From Acidobacteriaceae bacterium (GTDB taxonomy: Bacteria; Acidobacteriota; Terriglobia; Terriglobales; Acidobacteriaceae), in the NCBI GenBank assembly GCA_003151335.1, contig PLXE01000112.1:69555-133554 (forward strand): DNA of 64,000 nucleotides, given 5' to 3'. The translations under genes and the position numbers were made by a program. Of the stretch, positions 53,511 to 62,242 are shown piece by piece (position 1 is the first letter of the stretch; every line of letters starts with the position of its first letter). The notes under the pieces were generated by a model. It saw only the letters and a program-made list of their open reading frames with translations. It was not told the DNA's origin and made no database searches.

Positions 53511-56444
53511 ATGCGCGCGTGTGCCATCCTCGTGGTTCTTTTGTTCGCGATTCTTACGGCCAACATACCGGCGCAAACTGCGTCTGGCACTCTGCGTGGC
53601 CGGATCACCGATCCCTCGGGAGCCGTCATTCCCAACGCGACGGTGGCAGCGACCGGTGCGGACGGAAAGTCAGTCACAGTAGCCACTAATTCTCAAGGGG
53701 TCTATGAATTCAGGGGACTGACGCCCGGTGATTACACCGTCACCGCGACGGCGAAAGGTTTTGCAGTTGACCAGGAAGAAGCGGTAAGAGTGACCGCGGG
53801 ACAGGTTCAGCAGTTTGACATCGCGCTGTCCATCGCCGTGGAAAAGCAGAATGTCGAAGTGCAGGAAGAGACTCCTACGGTCGATGTCAGTCCGCAAAGT
53901 AGCGCGGGCACGCTGGTCTTAAAAGGCCAGGACCTCGACGCCCTGTCCGACGATCCTGACGAGTTGGCGTCGGAGTTGCAGGCGCTCGCCGGTCCGTCGG
54001 CGGGGCCGAATGGTGGACAGATTTATGTCGATGGATTTACTGCGGGAGAGCTGCCTCCGAAGTCTGCGATCCGCGAAATCCGCATCAACCAGAATCCCTT
54101 CTCCGCCGAATATGACAAGTTGGGCTATGGACGAATCGAAATCTTCACCAAGCCGGGGACGGACCAGTTCCATGGCCAGGTCATGATCAACGGCAATTCC
54201 TCGGCCTTCAATGCGCTGAGTCCGTTTGTAACCGAAGAACCGGGCTACTACTCGGAGATATTTAACGGCAACCTCAGCGGGCCGCTGGGTAAGAAGGCAT
54301 CATTTTTCTTCACCGCGCAACAACGCAACATCGACAATGTCAGCGTAGTTGTGGCGCAGGTACTAAATCCCAATAACCAGATCGTTCCGTACAACACGAC
54401 GGTCCCCAGCCCCTCGACGCGGTTGAATATCAGCCCGCGCGCCGATTTCCAGCTTTCGAAGAACAACACCTTGACGGTGCGCTATCAGTATGTGCGGAAT
54501 ACCCAAGACAACGAAGGCATTGGTCAGTTCTCGCTGCCTTCGCAGGGCTTCAACTCCCACAGTACGGAACAGACGGTGCAAATCAGCGACACCCAGGTCT
54601 TAAGCCCAACGATGGTGAATGAGACGCGCTTTCAGTACATCCGCGATAGCAGCAACCAGCTTCCCATCAGCGACCAACCAACGCTGAATGTGTTGGGAGC
54701 CTTCAACGGCGGAGGCAGCCCTCAAGGCACGGTTTACAACAACCAGGATCACTACGAACTGCAGAACTACACCTCCATCGCGCATGGCCGTCACTTCATC
54801 AAGTTCGGCGGACGGCTGCGAGGGACGCTGTACTCCAGCAACGAGGACTCGAACTTCAACGGGCAATTTACTTTTCCGTCGCTGAACGCGTATCAGATCA
54901 CGCAAATCGGTCTGCAACAGAATCCGCCTTGGAAGCCGGCAAAAATCCGCGCGCTAGGCGGGGGCGCCAGCCAGTTTTCCATCATTACCGGCCAGCCGCT
55001 CTCGGACGTCTCCATGATTGACGTCGGTCTGTATGCCGAAGACGAATGGCGAATCCGGCCGAATATTTCGCTCAGCTACGGTTTGCGTTATGAAACCCAG
55101 ACCGGCATCCCGTACCAGGGGGATTGGGCGCCACGCGTGAGCCTGGCGTGGGGACTTGGCCACTCCAAGGCGCCGAAGACGGTGCTACGCGGGGGGTATG
55201 GGATCTTCTACGACCGCTTTTCCTACAACTATTTGTTGCAGGCGGAGCGACTGAACGGGATCACGCAACAGCAATACACCGTCAGCCAACCAGATTTCTA
55301 TCCGCAGATTCTTCCGCCCAGCGAATTGAGCAAGTTGGCGACAAACTCGCCCACGGTTTACCAGGTTTCCCCCAATCTGCGCATACCCTACACCCTGGAA
55401 GCGGCGTTCAGCGTGGAGCGCCAAGTCACCAAGAATGCGACGGTGTCGGTCACCTATCTAAATTCGCGCGGAGAACATCAACTCTTCCTGCGCAACGCCA
55501 ATGCGCCATTGCCTGGAACGTACAATCCCTCAGACCCCACCAGCGGCATTCGCCCGTTCGGCGGGACCACCAATATTTACCAGTACAACTCGGAGGGGGT
55601 TTTTCTGCAGAACCAAATGATCGTGAACGGCCGTGTGAGCGTCGGAAGCAAGCTCTCGCTGTTTGGCTTTTATTCGCTCAATTTCTCCAACAGCGATTTG
55701 GGAGCTAGCAGCGGTGGTGGAGGCGGCGGCGGCTTCTTTGGCGGTGGCTCCAGTTCGGCGGAGTTCATCATGAACTCGTACGATCCCATGCAGGACTACG
55801 GCCGCGCGGCGTTCGACGTTCGCAATCGCGCGGTCATTGGCGGCACTATTTCTCTGCCCTACGCCTTTCGCCTCAGTCCGTTTATCCTCGCGAACTCCGG
55901 TGCGCCCTTTAACATCATCGTGGGGCAGGATCTAAACGGCGACTCGATCTTCAACGATCGTCCGGCGCTGGCTAGCACGCGGGGGCCGGGCGGGGTGATC
56001 AAGATCACGCCCTACGGCACATTTAACACCGTACCGATTCCGGGCCAGCCCATCACCCCAATCAACTATGGCAGCGGCCAGAGCCTGTTTACCCTGAATC
56101 TGCGGTTGAGCAAGACATTTGGGCTGGGGCCTAAGACGGAAAGTCATAGTGCCGGTGGTCCGCGTGGTGGAGGGGGTGGCGGCGGGCGCGGTGGCGGACT
56201 TGGGGGTCGCGGACTTGGCGGCGGAGGCGGCAGCCCGTTCAACTTCGGAAACGAGACTACACACCGCTACAACCTGACCTTCAGCGTCAGCGCCCGTAAC
56301 CTGCTGAACAACGTCAACTATGCGCCCCCGATTGGCAATCTCGACTCGCCGATCTTCGGCACATCGAATGCGCTCGCGGGGCCGCCGTTCTCGTCAGGAT
56401 CAGCCAACCGTCGCATCGATCTGCAGCTGCTGTTCTCGTTTTAG
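53511..56444 (+). CDS. Oar-like outer-membrane protein (TonB-receptor type)
   Basis: A 977-aa outer-membrane protein typical of Acidobacteria. Order: signal peptide (ACAILVVLLFAILTANIPAQ), a carboxypeptidase-regulatory domain (LRGRITDPSGAVIPNATVAAT ... FRGLTPGDYTVTATAKGF), a plug-like region (QIYVDGFTAGELPPKSAIREIRINQNPFSAEYDKLGYGRIEIFTKPG), and a barrel with many alternating strands ending in aromatic RRIDLQLLFSF. Two Gly-rich inserts lie in the barrel (around 55711-55752 and 56154-56238). Substrate unknown; Oar in Myxococcus mediates adhesion/development. Start 53511 follows TAGGAA; 53490 is the alternative. Confidence 0.85.
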   Translation: MRACAILVVLLFAILTANIPAQTASGTLRGRITDPSGAVIPNATVAATGADGKSVTVATNSQGVYEFRGLTPGDYTVTATAKGFAVDQEEAVRVTAGQVQQFDIALSIAVEKQNVEVQEETPTVDVSPQSSAGTLVLKGQDLDALSDDPDELASELQALAGPSAGPNGGQIYVDGFTAGELPPKSAIREIRINQNPFSAEYDKLGYGRIEIFTKPGTDQFHGQVMINGNSSAFNALSPFVTEEPGYYSEIFNGNLSGPLGKKASFFFTAQQRNIDNVSVVVAQVLNPNNQIVPYNTTVPSPSTRLNISPRADFQLSKNNTLTVRYQYVRNTQDNEGIGQFSLPSQGFNSHSTEQTVQISDTQVLSPTMVNETRFQYIRDSSNQLPISDQPTLNVLGAFNGGGSPQGTVYNNQDHYELQNYTSIAHGRHFIKFGGRLRGTLYSSNEDSNFNGQFTFPSLNAYQITQIGLQQNPPWKPAKIRALGGGASQFSIITGQPLSDVSMIDVGLYAEDEWRIRPNISLSYGLRYETQTGIPYQGDWAPRVSLAWGLGHSKAPKTVLRGGYGIFYDRFSYNYLLQAERLNGITQQQYTVSQPDFYPQILPPSELSKLATNSPTVYQVSPNLRIPYTLEAAFSVERQVTKNATVSVTYLNSRGEHQLFLRNANAPLPGTYNPSDPTSGIRPFGGTTNIYQYNSEGVFLQNQMIVNGRVSVGSKLSLFGFYSLNFSNSDLGASSGGGGGGGFFGGGSSSAEFIMNSYDPMQDYGRAAFDVRNRAVIGGTISLPYAFRLSPFILANSGAPFNIIVGQDLNGDSIFNDRPALASTRGPGGVIKITPYGTFNTVPIPGQPITPINYGSGQSLFTLNLRLSKTFGLGPKTESHSAGGPRGGGGGGGRGGGLGGRGLGGGGGSPFNFGNETTHRYNLTFSVSARNLLNNVNYAPPIGNLDSPIFGTSNALAGPPFSSGSANRRIDLQLLFSF

Positions 56445-56524
56445 AAGCAGGGGCGAGGGGCCAGGGGCTAGACAGACGGAGGGCCCTGGTTATCCCCATG
56501 GCGACGCGACGCGATTTCCGCCGA

Positions 56525-57001
56525 TCAGCGGCGCACAGCAACATGGGGCGAAGGAGCCACGTCTGGCTCGCTCTTCCACACCTGTTCGTAGCCGATCGCA
56601 GCGTAGTAAAGCGCGCGGTCGAAGAACTGCACCAAAGAGCGCACAAGTTCCATTTCGCCAATCAGGGCTTCCGGTTCGAGCAGGCCTTCCAGCAACAGAT
56701 AATCCCACAGGACATGCTTGGTGGTCTGGATGGCAAACATCACCCCGCTGAAAGGCACACCCTGGCGGGCCCGCCTGGTCCCTATACCGATGTATCTCTC
56801 CTCGACCTCCGACAGCGTCTTGCACAGCAGCCAGTCGCCGAGATGGCGATAGATTTCATAGGTCCGGTGCTTTAGTTCGTGAGCCGGGACCTTGTCCAGG
56901 AACTCGCGGCACTCATCAGCATTCTTCAGTTTGCGGATTACCGCTTCAGAAAGCTTATCGGCGTGTGTTTCGATGAGCTGAACCAGCCTGACGGCGAACA
57001 T
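56525..57001 (-). CDS. Helical RsbRD_N-like sensory protein (uncertain)
   Basis: A 158-aa soluble helical protein: MFAVRLVQLIETHADKLSEAVIRKL ... LKHRTYEIYRHLGDWLLCKTLSEVEERYIGIGTRRARQGVPF. The pattern resembles the N-terminal sensor domain of RsbRD-type proteins and some histidine kinases (PF14361-like), but no output domain is attached, so it may be a stand-alone partner. ATG 57001 has a strong CAGGAGGC ribosome site. The gene lies convergent to Oar. Confidence 0.55.
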   Translation of the reverse strand: MFAVRLVQLIETHADKLSEAVIRKLKNADECREFLDKVPAHELKHRTYEIYRHLGDWLLCKTLSEVEERYIGIGTRRARQGVPFSGVMFAIQTTKHVLWDYLLLEGLLEPEALIGEMELVRSLVQFFDRALYYAAIGYEQVWKSEPDVAPSPHVAVRR

Positions 57002-57138
57002 AAGCTGCCTCCTGGTTATGGGAAGAACTGCGTACGGCCTTGGAGACACGAAGGCCACTCAACGGCTATCTACAGTTTCCACCCCAACCGGACGGCTTGG
57101 CAGTGACCTGTGATACAGCGTGGCGTGACAACATCGCA

Positions 57139-58392
57139 TCAGGCATTCACCACGGCAGTAGTTGCACAGTGCTCCAGTTCATGCGCCACGGCAATGGACA
57201 ACCGGCGGATGCCCTCGCGAATCTGTTCGGGACGCGCGTTAGAGAAATTCAGCCGCATGTGCGAGCCGGTTTCTTGTCCCGATGGGAAGAATGGCTCACC
57301 GGGCACAAACGCAACGTCCTGGCGCAAAGCCGTGTCCAGCAGCTTCATGGTGTCGATTCCAGATGGTAGCGTGACCCAAAGGAACAGGCCGCCGTGAGGG
57401 TGCGTCCATGAGACCTCGGGCGGGAAGTAGTCATGCAAGGCCTCCAGCATTGCATCGCGACGCTCTTTGTACACCTTGCGGATTAGCTTTACGTGCTCCT
57501 CCATGAAGCCATCGCGTGCCACCTCGTAGGCCACCATTTGCGTGAAGCTGCTGGTGTGCAGGTCGGTGCTCTGTTTCAACTGCACCAGGTGGGTTATCAC
57601 GTCGGGCGGGGCGACGATCCAGCCCAGCCGCAACCCCGGCGCCAGCACCTTGGAAAAGGTGCTGAGGTAGATCACATTTCCCAACAAATACCCGTTATCG
57701 CGCAGCAAGTTGGTGCGATCGAGTACCACTAGCGGCGGAATGTGCTCGCCCTCGTAGCGCAATTGTCCGTAGGGATCGTCCTCGATGATCGGAATCCCGT
57801 ACTTGTCGGAGAGCAGCACCAGTTCGTCACGTCGTGAGCGCGAGAGAGTGGTACCGCCGGGATTCTGAAAGTTCGGCAGGATGTACATGAACTTCGGTCC
57901 GGAACGAAGCGCGCGTTCCATCTCGCTGGTCTGCAATCCGTCGTCATCCGTGGGAACCGTCACGTATTCGGCGCCCATCAAATCGAAGGCCTGCAACGCG
58001 CCCAAGTACGTCGGCGACTCCACCAGAATCCGATCGCCACGGTTGATGAGCAGCTTGGCGATCAAGTCCAGCGCCTGCTGCGAGCCCGAGGTGATGAGGA
58101 TGTTATCGACGGTGGCAAGAATGCCGTACCGCGCCATGTGAGCAACGATCAGTTCACGCAGGGGACGGTAGCCCTCGGTCGGCCCGTATTGCAGCGCGAT
58201 AGCGGGGTTGGTTGTCAGAACTTGTTGGCAGGCCTCGCGGAAACGTTCCACCGGAAAAATCTCTGGCGCAGGCAGGCCGCCGGCGAAGGAAATCACTTCC
58301 GGGCGCTGGGTGAGCTTCAGCAGCTCGCGGATGATGGAACTCTTGGCTGTTTTTGTGCGTTGCGCGTAGCGATGAGCCCAAGGCGCGGCCAT
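57139..58392 (-). CDS. PLP-dependent aminotransferase (2-aminoadipate/MocR-core type)
   Basis: A class I/II aminotransferase, 417 aa, of the subgroup related to LysN and MocR-attached domains: EVISFAGGLPAPEIFPVERFREA, LQYGPTEGYRPLRELIVAHM, TSGSQQALDLIAKLLINRGD, PNFQNPGGTTLS, EDDPYGQLRY and the PLP-lysine K248 in STFSKVLAPGLRLGWIVAP. No HTH domain is attached, so it is an enzyme, not a regulator. Substrate (2-aminoadipate, aromatic or branched amino acids) is open. ATG 58392 has GGGGAGG upstream. Confidence 0.92.
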   Translation of the reverse strand: MAAPWAHRYAQRTKTAKSSIIRELLKLTQRPEVISFAGGLPAPEIFPVERFREACQQVLTTNPAIALQYGPTEGYRPLRELIVAHMARYGILATVDNILITSGSQQALDLIAKLLINRGDRILVESPTYLGALQAFDLMGAEYVTVPTDDDGLQTSEMERALRSGPKFMYILPNFQNPGGTTLSRSRRDELVLLSDKYGIPIIEDDPYGQLRYEGEHIPPLVVLDRTNLLRDNGYLLGNVIYLSTFSKVLAPGLRLGWIVAPPDVITHLVQLKQSTDLHTSSFTQMVAYEVARDGFMEEHVKLIRKVYKERRDAMLEALHDYFPPEVSWTHPHGGLFLWVTLPSGIDTMKLLDTALRQDVAFVPGEPFFPSGQETGSHMRLNFSNARPEQIREGIRRLSIAVAHELEHCATTAVVNA

Positions 58393-58542
58393 ACACACCT
58401 CCCCATTACAGATCAAATTAGCGCAGATTTCATCGCCTGTCTGTGACGGGCGACACCAGCGCTGGGTGACCCCGGCCGCTTAAGCGGTTCGCTTATCCGC
58501 AGCTGACGCGGCGCTGAAGTGCGGTCCCTACCCGAAAGGGCC

Positions 58543-59421
58543 CTAGCTCTTGGCGGTAACTGCGGCATCGCCGGCGAACTCCACATTGGGCTTCTGCGGA
58601 ATGATGCCGGCCTGGTGGCCCATCTCCAGTAGCTTGGTGATTGCTGCACGGCCATCCTTGCCGTAATCGAGGGTGCGCTCGTTGACGTACATGCCTACAA
58701 ACTTGTCCGCCATTTGCGGGTCCAGGTCGCGCGCAAACTGCATGGCGTATTGCAGGGCCTCTTCGCGGTTATCGAGCGCGTATTGAATGCTTTCGCGCAG
58801 AGCAGTACAGCAGGCATCGATCAGTTCGGGGCCGAGCGAGCGACGAATGGCATTGCCACCCAAAGGCAGCGGAAGGCCGGTTTCATCGCGCCACCACTTG
58901 CCCATGTCCAGGATGCGGTGCAGGCCCTCGCGGTTGAAGGTAAGCTGGCCTTCGTGAATGATGAGTCCAGCTTCGTACTTGCCCTCCAGCACTTTGGGAA
59001 TGATTTCGTCGAAGGGAACGGTTTCGGTGGCGATATCGGGCGCGAACAACTTGAGCGTCAGATATGCGGTGGTCATGGTGCCGGGCACGGCGATTTTGCA
59101 ACGCGTAATCTCGTCCAGTGGGACATTGCGCGAAGCCACGATCATGGGACCGTAGCCCTCACCGACGCTGCCGCCGCTGGGCATGATCGCGTACTGATCC
59201 TGGATGTAGGGGTAGGCGTGAAACGAAATCGCGGTGATGTCGTAGAAGCCGTCCAGCGCTTTGCGATTGAGAGTTTCGATGTCGCAAAGCGTGTGGGTAA
59301 ACTTCACTCCCGGGACGCGAATTTTGTTGGTTGCCATGCCGTAAAACATGAAGGCATCGTCGGAGTCGGGACTGTGCGCAACCGTGATTTCGCGAATGTT
59401 CTCGGCGGAATTGTGGGGCAT
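58543..59421 (-). CDS. mqnD: 1,4-dihydroxy-6-naphthoate synthase
   Basis: MqnD acts in the futalosine pathway, converting cyclic dehypoxanthinylfutalosine to 1,4-dihydroxy-6-naphthoate toward menaquinone. The motif HSPDSDDAFMFYGMAT near the N-terminus, LCDIETLNRKALDGFYDITAISFHAY, the SGGSVGEGYGPMIVA stretch and the loop LIIHEGQLTFNREGLHRILDMGKWWRDETGLPLPLGGN are family-specific. 292 aa is normal. Other mqn genes are not adjacent. It supplies the quinone used by complex I. Confidence 0.9.
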   Translation of the reverse strand: MPHNSAENIREITVAHSPDSDDAFMFYGMATNKIRVPGVKFTHTLCDIETLNRKALDGFYDITAISFHAYPYIQDQYAIMPSGGSVGEGYGPMIVASRNVPLDEITRCKIAVPGTMTTAYLTLKLFAPDIATETVPFDEIIPKVLEGKYEAGLIIHEGQLTFNREGLHRILDMGKWWRDETGLPLPLGGNAIRRSLGPELIDACCTALRESIQYALDNREEALQYAMQFARDLDPQMADKFVGMYVNERTLDYGKDGRAAITKLLEMGHQAGIIPQKPNVEFAGDAAVTAKS

Positions 59422-59507
59422 AGAAATAGTGACGCTGGGTTACATTCTTGAGCGGACTCCTCACAGCCTGTCGTGAGCGCCGGAGGATCCGCGTCCAAGC
59501 TTTTTGT

Positions 59508-60077
59508 TTACAAGCTGCGATGCAAACGAAGAGCGGCGGCGGCGGCCACAGTCACTTTCAGAAGTTCAGCAACCAGGAACGGATACAAACCGAAAAGTGC
59601 AGCGCGTTGCCAACTGTGCGTCATTATCGCCAGCCAGCTGAGGCCTGCGGCGAACAGGACTAATTCGGCAACCACGCCAGCCATCACGTTGCGCGCAAAT
59701 CCGAAAGGGCTGCGCTCCACCATCCATCCTGCCACGAAGGCGACCACCGGGTATGCCCACAAGTAACCCGCCGTGGGACCGAACAACTGGGCCAAACCTC
59801 CCGGACCCACCGGACTAAACACCGGCAAGCCCATGGCGCCCCATGCCAGGTACAGCGCGGCGGCGGCAAAGCCGCGGCGGCTTCCCAGCGTAAGACCGAT
59901 CAACAACACTCCAAAGTTCGCCAGGGTCAAAGGTACCGGGGTAAAGGGTAGAGGCAAAACCAGCCGGGCGCAGACGGCGATGACGGCGCTGGCGCCAATC
60001 ACGATGCCCGCCTGCTTAATCAAGCTGGAAGATGATTCGGAAACATTGGCGTCGGCATGGAGTGCAGCTTTTAACAT
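59508..60077 (-). CDS. bioY: BioY-type biotin transporter substrate-binding component
   Basis: A six-helix membrane S-component for biotin uptake, 189 aa. VPLTLANFGVLLIGLTLGSRRGFAAAALYLAWGAMGLPVFSPVGPGGLAQLFGPTAGYLWAYPVVAFVAGWMVER is the BioY core, including the substrate-binding aspects and the VPLTLAN... motif. No ECF ATPase or T component lies beside it; BioY can function alone or with remote modules. Start ATG 60077 has GAGGAAGAA upstream. Confidence 0.93.
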   Translation of the reverse strand: MLKAALHADANVSESSSSLIKQAGIVIGASAVIAVCARLVLPLPFTPVPLTLANFGVLLIGLTLGSRRGFAAAALYLAWGAMGLPVFSPVGPGGLAQLFGPTAGYLWAYPVVAFVAGWMVERSPFGFARNVMAGVVAELVLFAAGLSWLAIMTHSWQRAALFGLYPFLVAELLKVTVAAAAALRLHRSL

Positions 60078-60104
60078 TTCTTCCTCGTGAATCGGACACC
60101 GTGC

Positions 60105-60278
60105 TTATGAAGTTTTCTCTTTGGTGGTGCTTTCCGCAGCGTCTTCAATTACCGCTCGAACCTGGGCATCCATCTGTTCCTGCCGGAGATGCCGCTTGAC
60201 GCGAAAATGGATTGCCAGTGCCACGATAACGAGCGCGGCGGTGCACAGAACCAGAAGTGCAAAAAATAGTCTAATCAC
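60105..60278 (-). CDS. 57-aa single-pass membrane protein
   Basis: A short frame from GTG 60278 (or 60281): N-terminal hydrophobic helix LFFALLVLCTAALVIVALAI, then a basic stretch HFRVKRHLRQEQ and an acidic/polar tail ending KEKTS. Positive-inside charges after the helix suggest an N-out single-pass protein. It sits 27 bp upstream of bioY on the same strand and 89 bp downstream of the GT2 gene. No family recognised; coding is inferred from its clean topology and codon pattern. The ribosome site is weak. Confidence 0.55.
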   Translation of the reverse strand: MIRLFFALLVLCTAALVIVALAIHFRVKRHLRQEQMDAQVRAVIEDAAESTTKEKTS

Positions 60279-60367
60279 CACAGGATCTTAGGATATCAGA
60301 TTGCGGATACCTGAACTCCAGGTTGGGCGGCCAGTGCGCTTCCTCTAAAAATCTCAACAGCCTGCGA

Positions 60368-61978
60368 CTACACACCGACCGGAAACGGCTTGGCGCTGTG
60401 CTCCTCGCCGCGCTCCCGCACCAGGCTGTCAAAGCGGCCCTGGAGCAATGACATCAGGCCGGTGTACCAGTATCCAAAGACGAACAGGAACAAGAACGGC
60501 ACCGTGATGTAGTTTTCATTCGCGATGGCATACCAGACCGTCAGGGCAAAATATGTGCCAATCAACAACTCGATATAGGGGACCCAGCCCAGACGCTTGC
60601 GATACTTTTTCGCCGCGACAGCTCTGTCTTTTTTGTTGACGACGCGGTACTTCGGGGTGCGCGCAAATGCGCTCTGATGGCCGACGAGTGCCTCCAGCAC
60701 GGCCTTGCTGTTGGTGATGGTTAATCCAATGCCCAACGCCATCAGCGGCGGCAGATACCAAATCGTGCGATACCAGGTTCGGGGAAAAAGCTCTTTTTGC
60801 GAAACCAGATAAAAGCTCGAGATCGAAAACGTGGACGCCAGAAACAGAGGCAGATCGATGTACACCATCTGGAACCACCCCTGATAGAAGCGAATGATCA
60901 TGGCCGGCAGTAGCAGCGTGCTGAGCACGATCATCAGCGGATAGCTGATATTGGCGGTCAGGTGATACCAGGCTTCCATCTTCTCGCGCCGCGAAACATT
61001 GGCGCGCAGCACCTTGGGCAGGTCCTTCTTGGCGCATTGGATCAGGCCCTTGGCCCAGCGCGCCTGCTGCGTCTTGAACGCGGTCATCTCGATGGGCAGT
61101 TCCGCCGGGCAGCCCACGTCCTGCAGGTAACGAAACTTCCATCCCTTTAGCTGCGAGCGGTAGCTGAGGTCAGTATCTTCGGTGAGGGTATCGTGCTCCC
61201 AGCCCCCGGCATCGTCGATCGCCTGGCGTCGCCACATGCCCGCCGTACCGTTGAAATTGAAGAAGACACCCGCGCGCGAACGGCCGCCATGCTCCAGCAC
61301 GAAATGGCCATCGAGCAGGATGGCCTCGACTTGCGTCAGATAGGAATAGTTGCGGTTCAGGTGCGTCCAGCGCGTTTGTACCATTCCGATGGCCGGGTCG
61401 GCGAAGTGGTGGATCACTTTCATCAGCCACTCGGGTTGCGGCGTGAAATCGGCGTCAAAGATGGCGACGAACTCGGTGGTGGATAGCTTCAGGCCGGCAT
61501 CGAGAGCACCCGCCTTGAAGCCTTCGCGGTTGTCGCGGTGGTGATAGCTGATGTTATGGCCCATGGCGGCGTAGCGCTCCACCACCGCCCGCGCGACCTC
61601 CACGGTTTCGTCGGTGGAATCGTCGAGCACCTGGATTTCCAGCTTTTCGCGTGGATATTCCATCTTGCAGACGCAGTCCACCAGCCGGTCGATAACGTAT
61701 TGCTCGTTGAAAATCGGCAGTTGAATGGTGACCCGGGGCAATTCAGCGAAGTGCGACTCCGGTTCCGTCACTTTATTCTTGCGGTACTTGTAGTACAGGT
61801 AAACCAGCTGATAACGGTGCATGCCATAAAACGCCAGCAGCACCAGCACGACGAAGTAAGGAATCAGCAACGCCATGTCGAAGGCGTTGGCACTATAAAG
61901 GCCATTAAATCTCGGGTCGAAGAAATGAGCTTTCAGGTAGTGGCGCACTCCGTGCGGTTCCACCAGCAGACTGCACAT
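60368..61978 (-). CDS. Processive-type family 2 glycosyltransferase
   Basis: A membrane-embedded GT2 of the cellulose/glucomannan-synthase-like superfamily, 536 aa. Motifs: LDDSTDE (D119/D120), FDADF (D175-D177), TEDTD (266-268) and QQARW (304-308), i.e. the D,D,D,Q(Q/R)xRW set of processive enzymes. An N-terminal helix (MALLIPYFVVLVLLAFYGMH) and C-terminal helices surround the catalytic domain; no PilZ domain is attached. Product polymer unknown (mannan or glucan is plausible). No partner polysaccharide genes are adjacent. Confidence 0.92.
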   Translation of the reverse strand: MCSLLVEPHGVRHYLKAHFFDPRFNGLYSANAFDMALLIPYFVVLVLLAFYGMHRYQLVYLYYKYRKNKVTEPESHFAELPRVTIQLPIFNEQYVIDRLVDCVCKMEYPREKLEIQVLDDSTDETVEVARAVVERYAAMGHNISYHHRDNREGFKAGALDAGLKLSTTEFVAIFDADFTPQPEWLMKVIHHFADPAIGMVQTRWTHLNRNYSYLTQVEAILLDGHFVLEHGGRSRAGVFFNFNGTAGMWRRQAIDDAGGWEHDTLTEDTDLSYRSQLKGWKFRYLQDVGCPAELPIEMTAFKTQQARWAKGLIQCAKKDLPKVLRANVSRREKMEAWYHLTANISYPLMIVLSTLLLPAMIIRFYQGWFQMVYIDLPLFLASTFSISSFYLVSQKELFPRTWYRTIWYLPPLMALGIGLTITNSKAVLEALVGHQSAFARTPKYRVVNKKDRAVAAKKYRKRLGWVPYIELLIGTYFALTVWYAIANENYITVPFLFLFVFGYWYTGLMSLLQGRFDSLVRERGEEHSAKPFPVGV

Positions 61979-62242
61979 CAGACTGAAAGCGGCGCTCAGG
62001 AATGTACTCTCCGTGGGAAAGTTTGCAGACGGTAGGCCACGTCGGCAGTTGCGGACGAGGCGCGCACCGTTACCGGTTGATTGTACCCGACGGGACGGCG
62101 GGAAACAGCGGGAACTCGGCCGCGCTTATTAGTGAAACCGGTACGGTGAGCGAAATAAACATGACTCATTTCGCGATGAACTCAGTCCGGCTGCATTGAC
62201 TCTTAACCGCGAACAGCTAACAATGAAACCACGCGGAACGTG

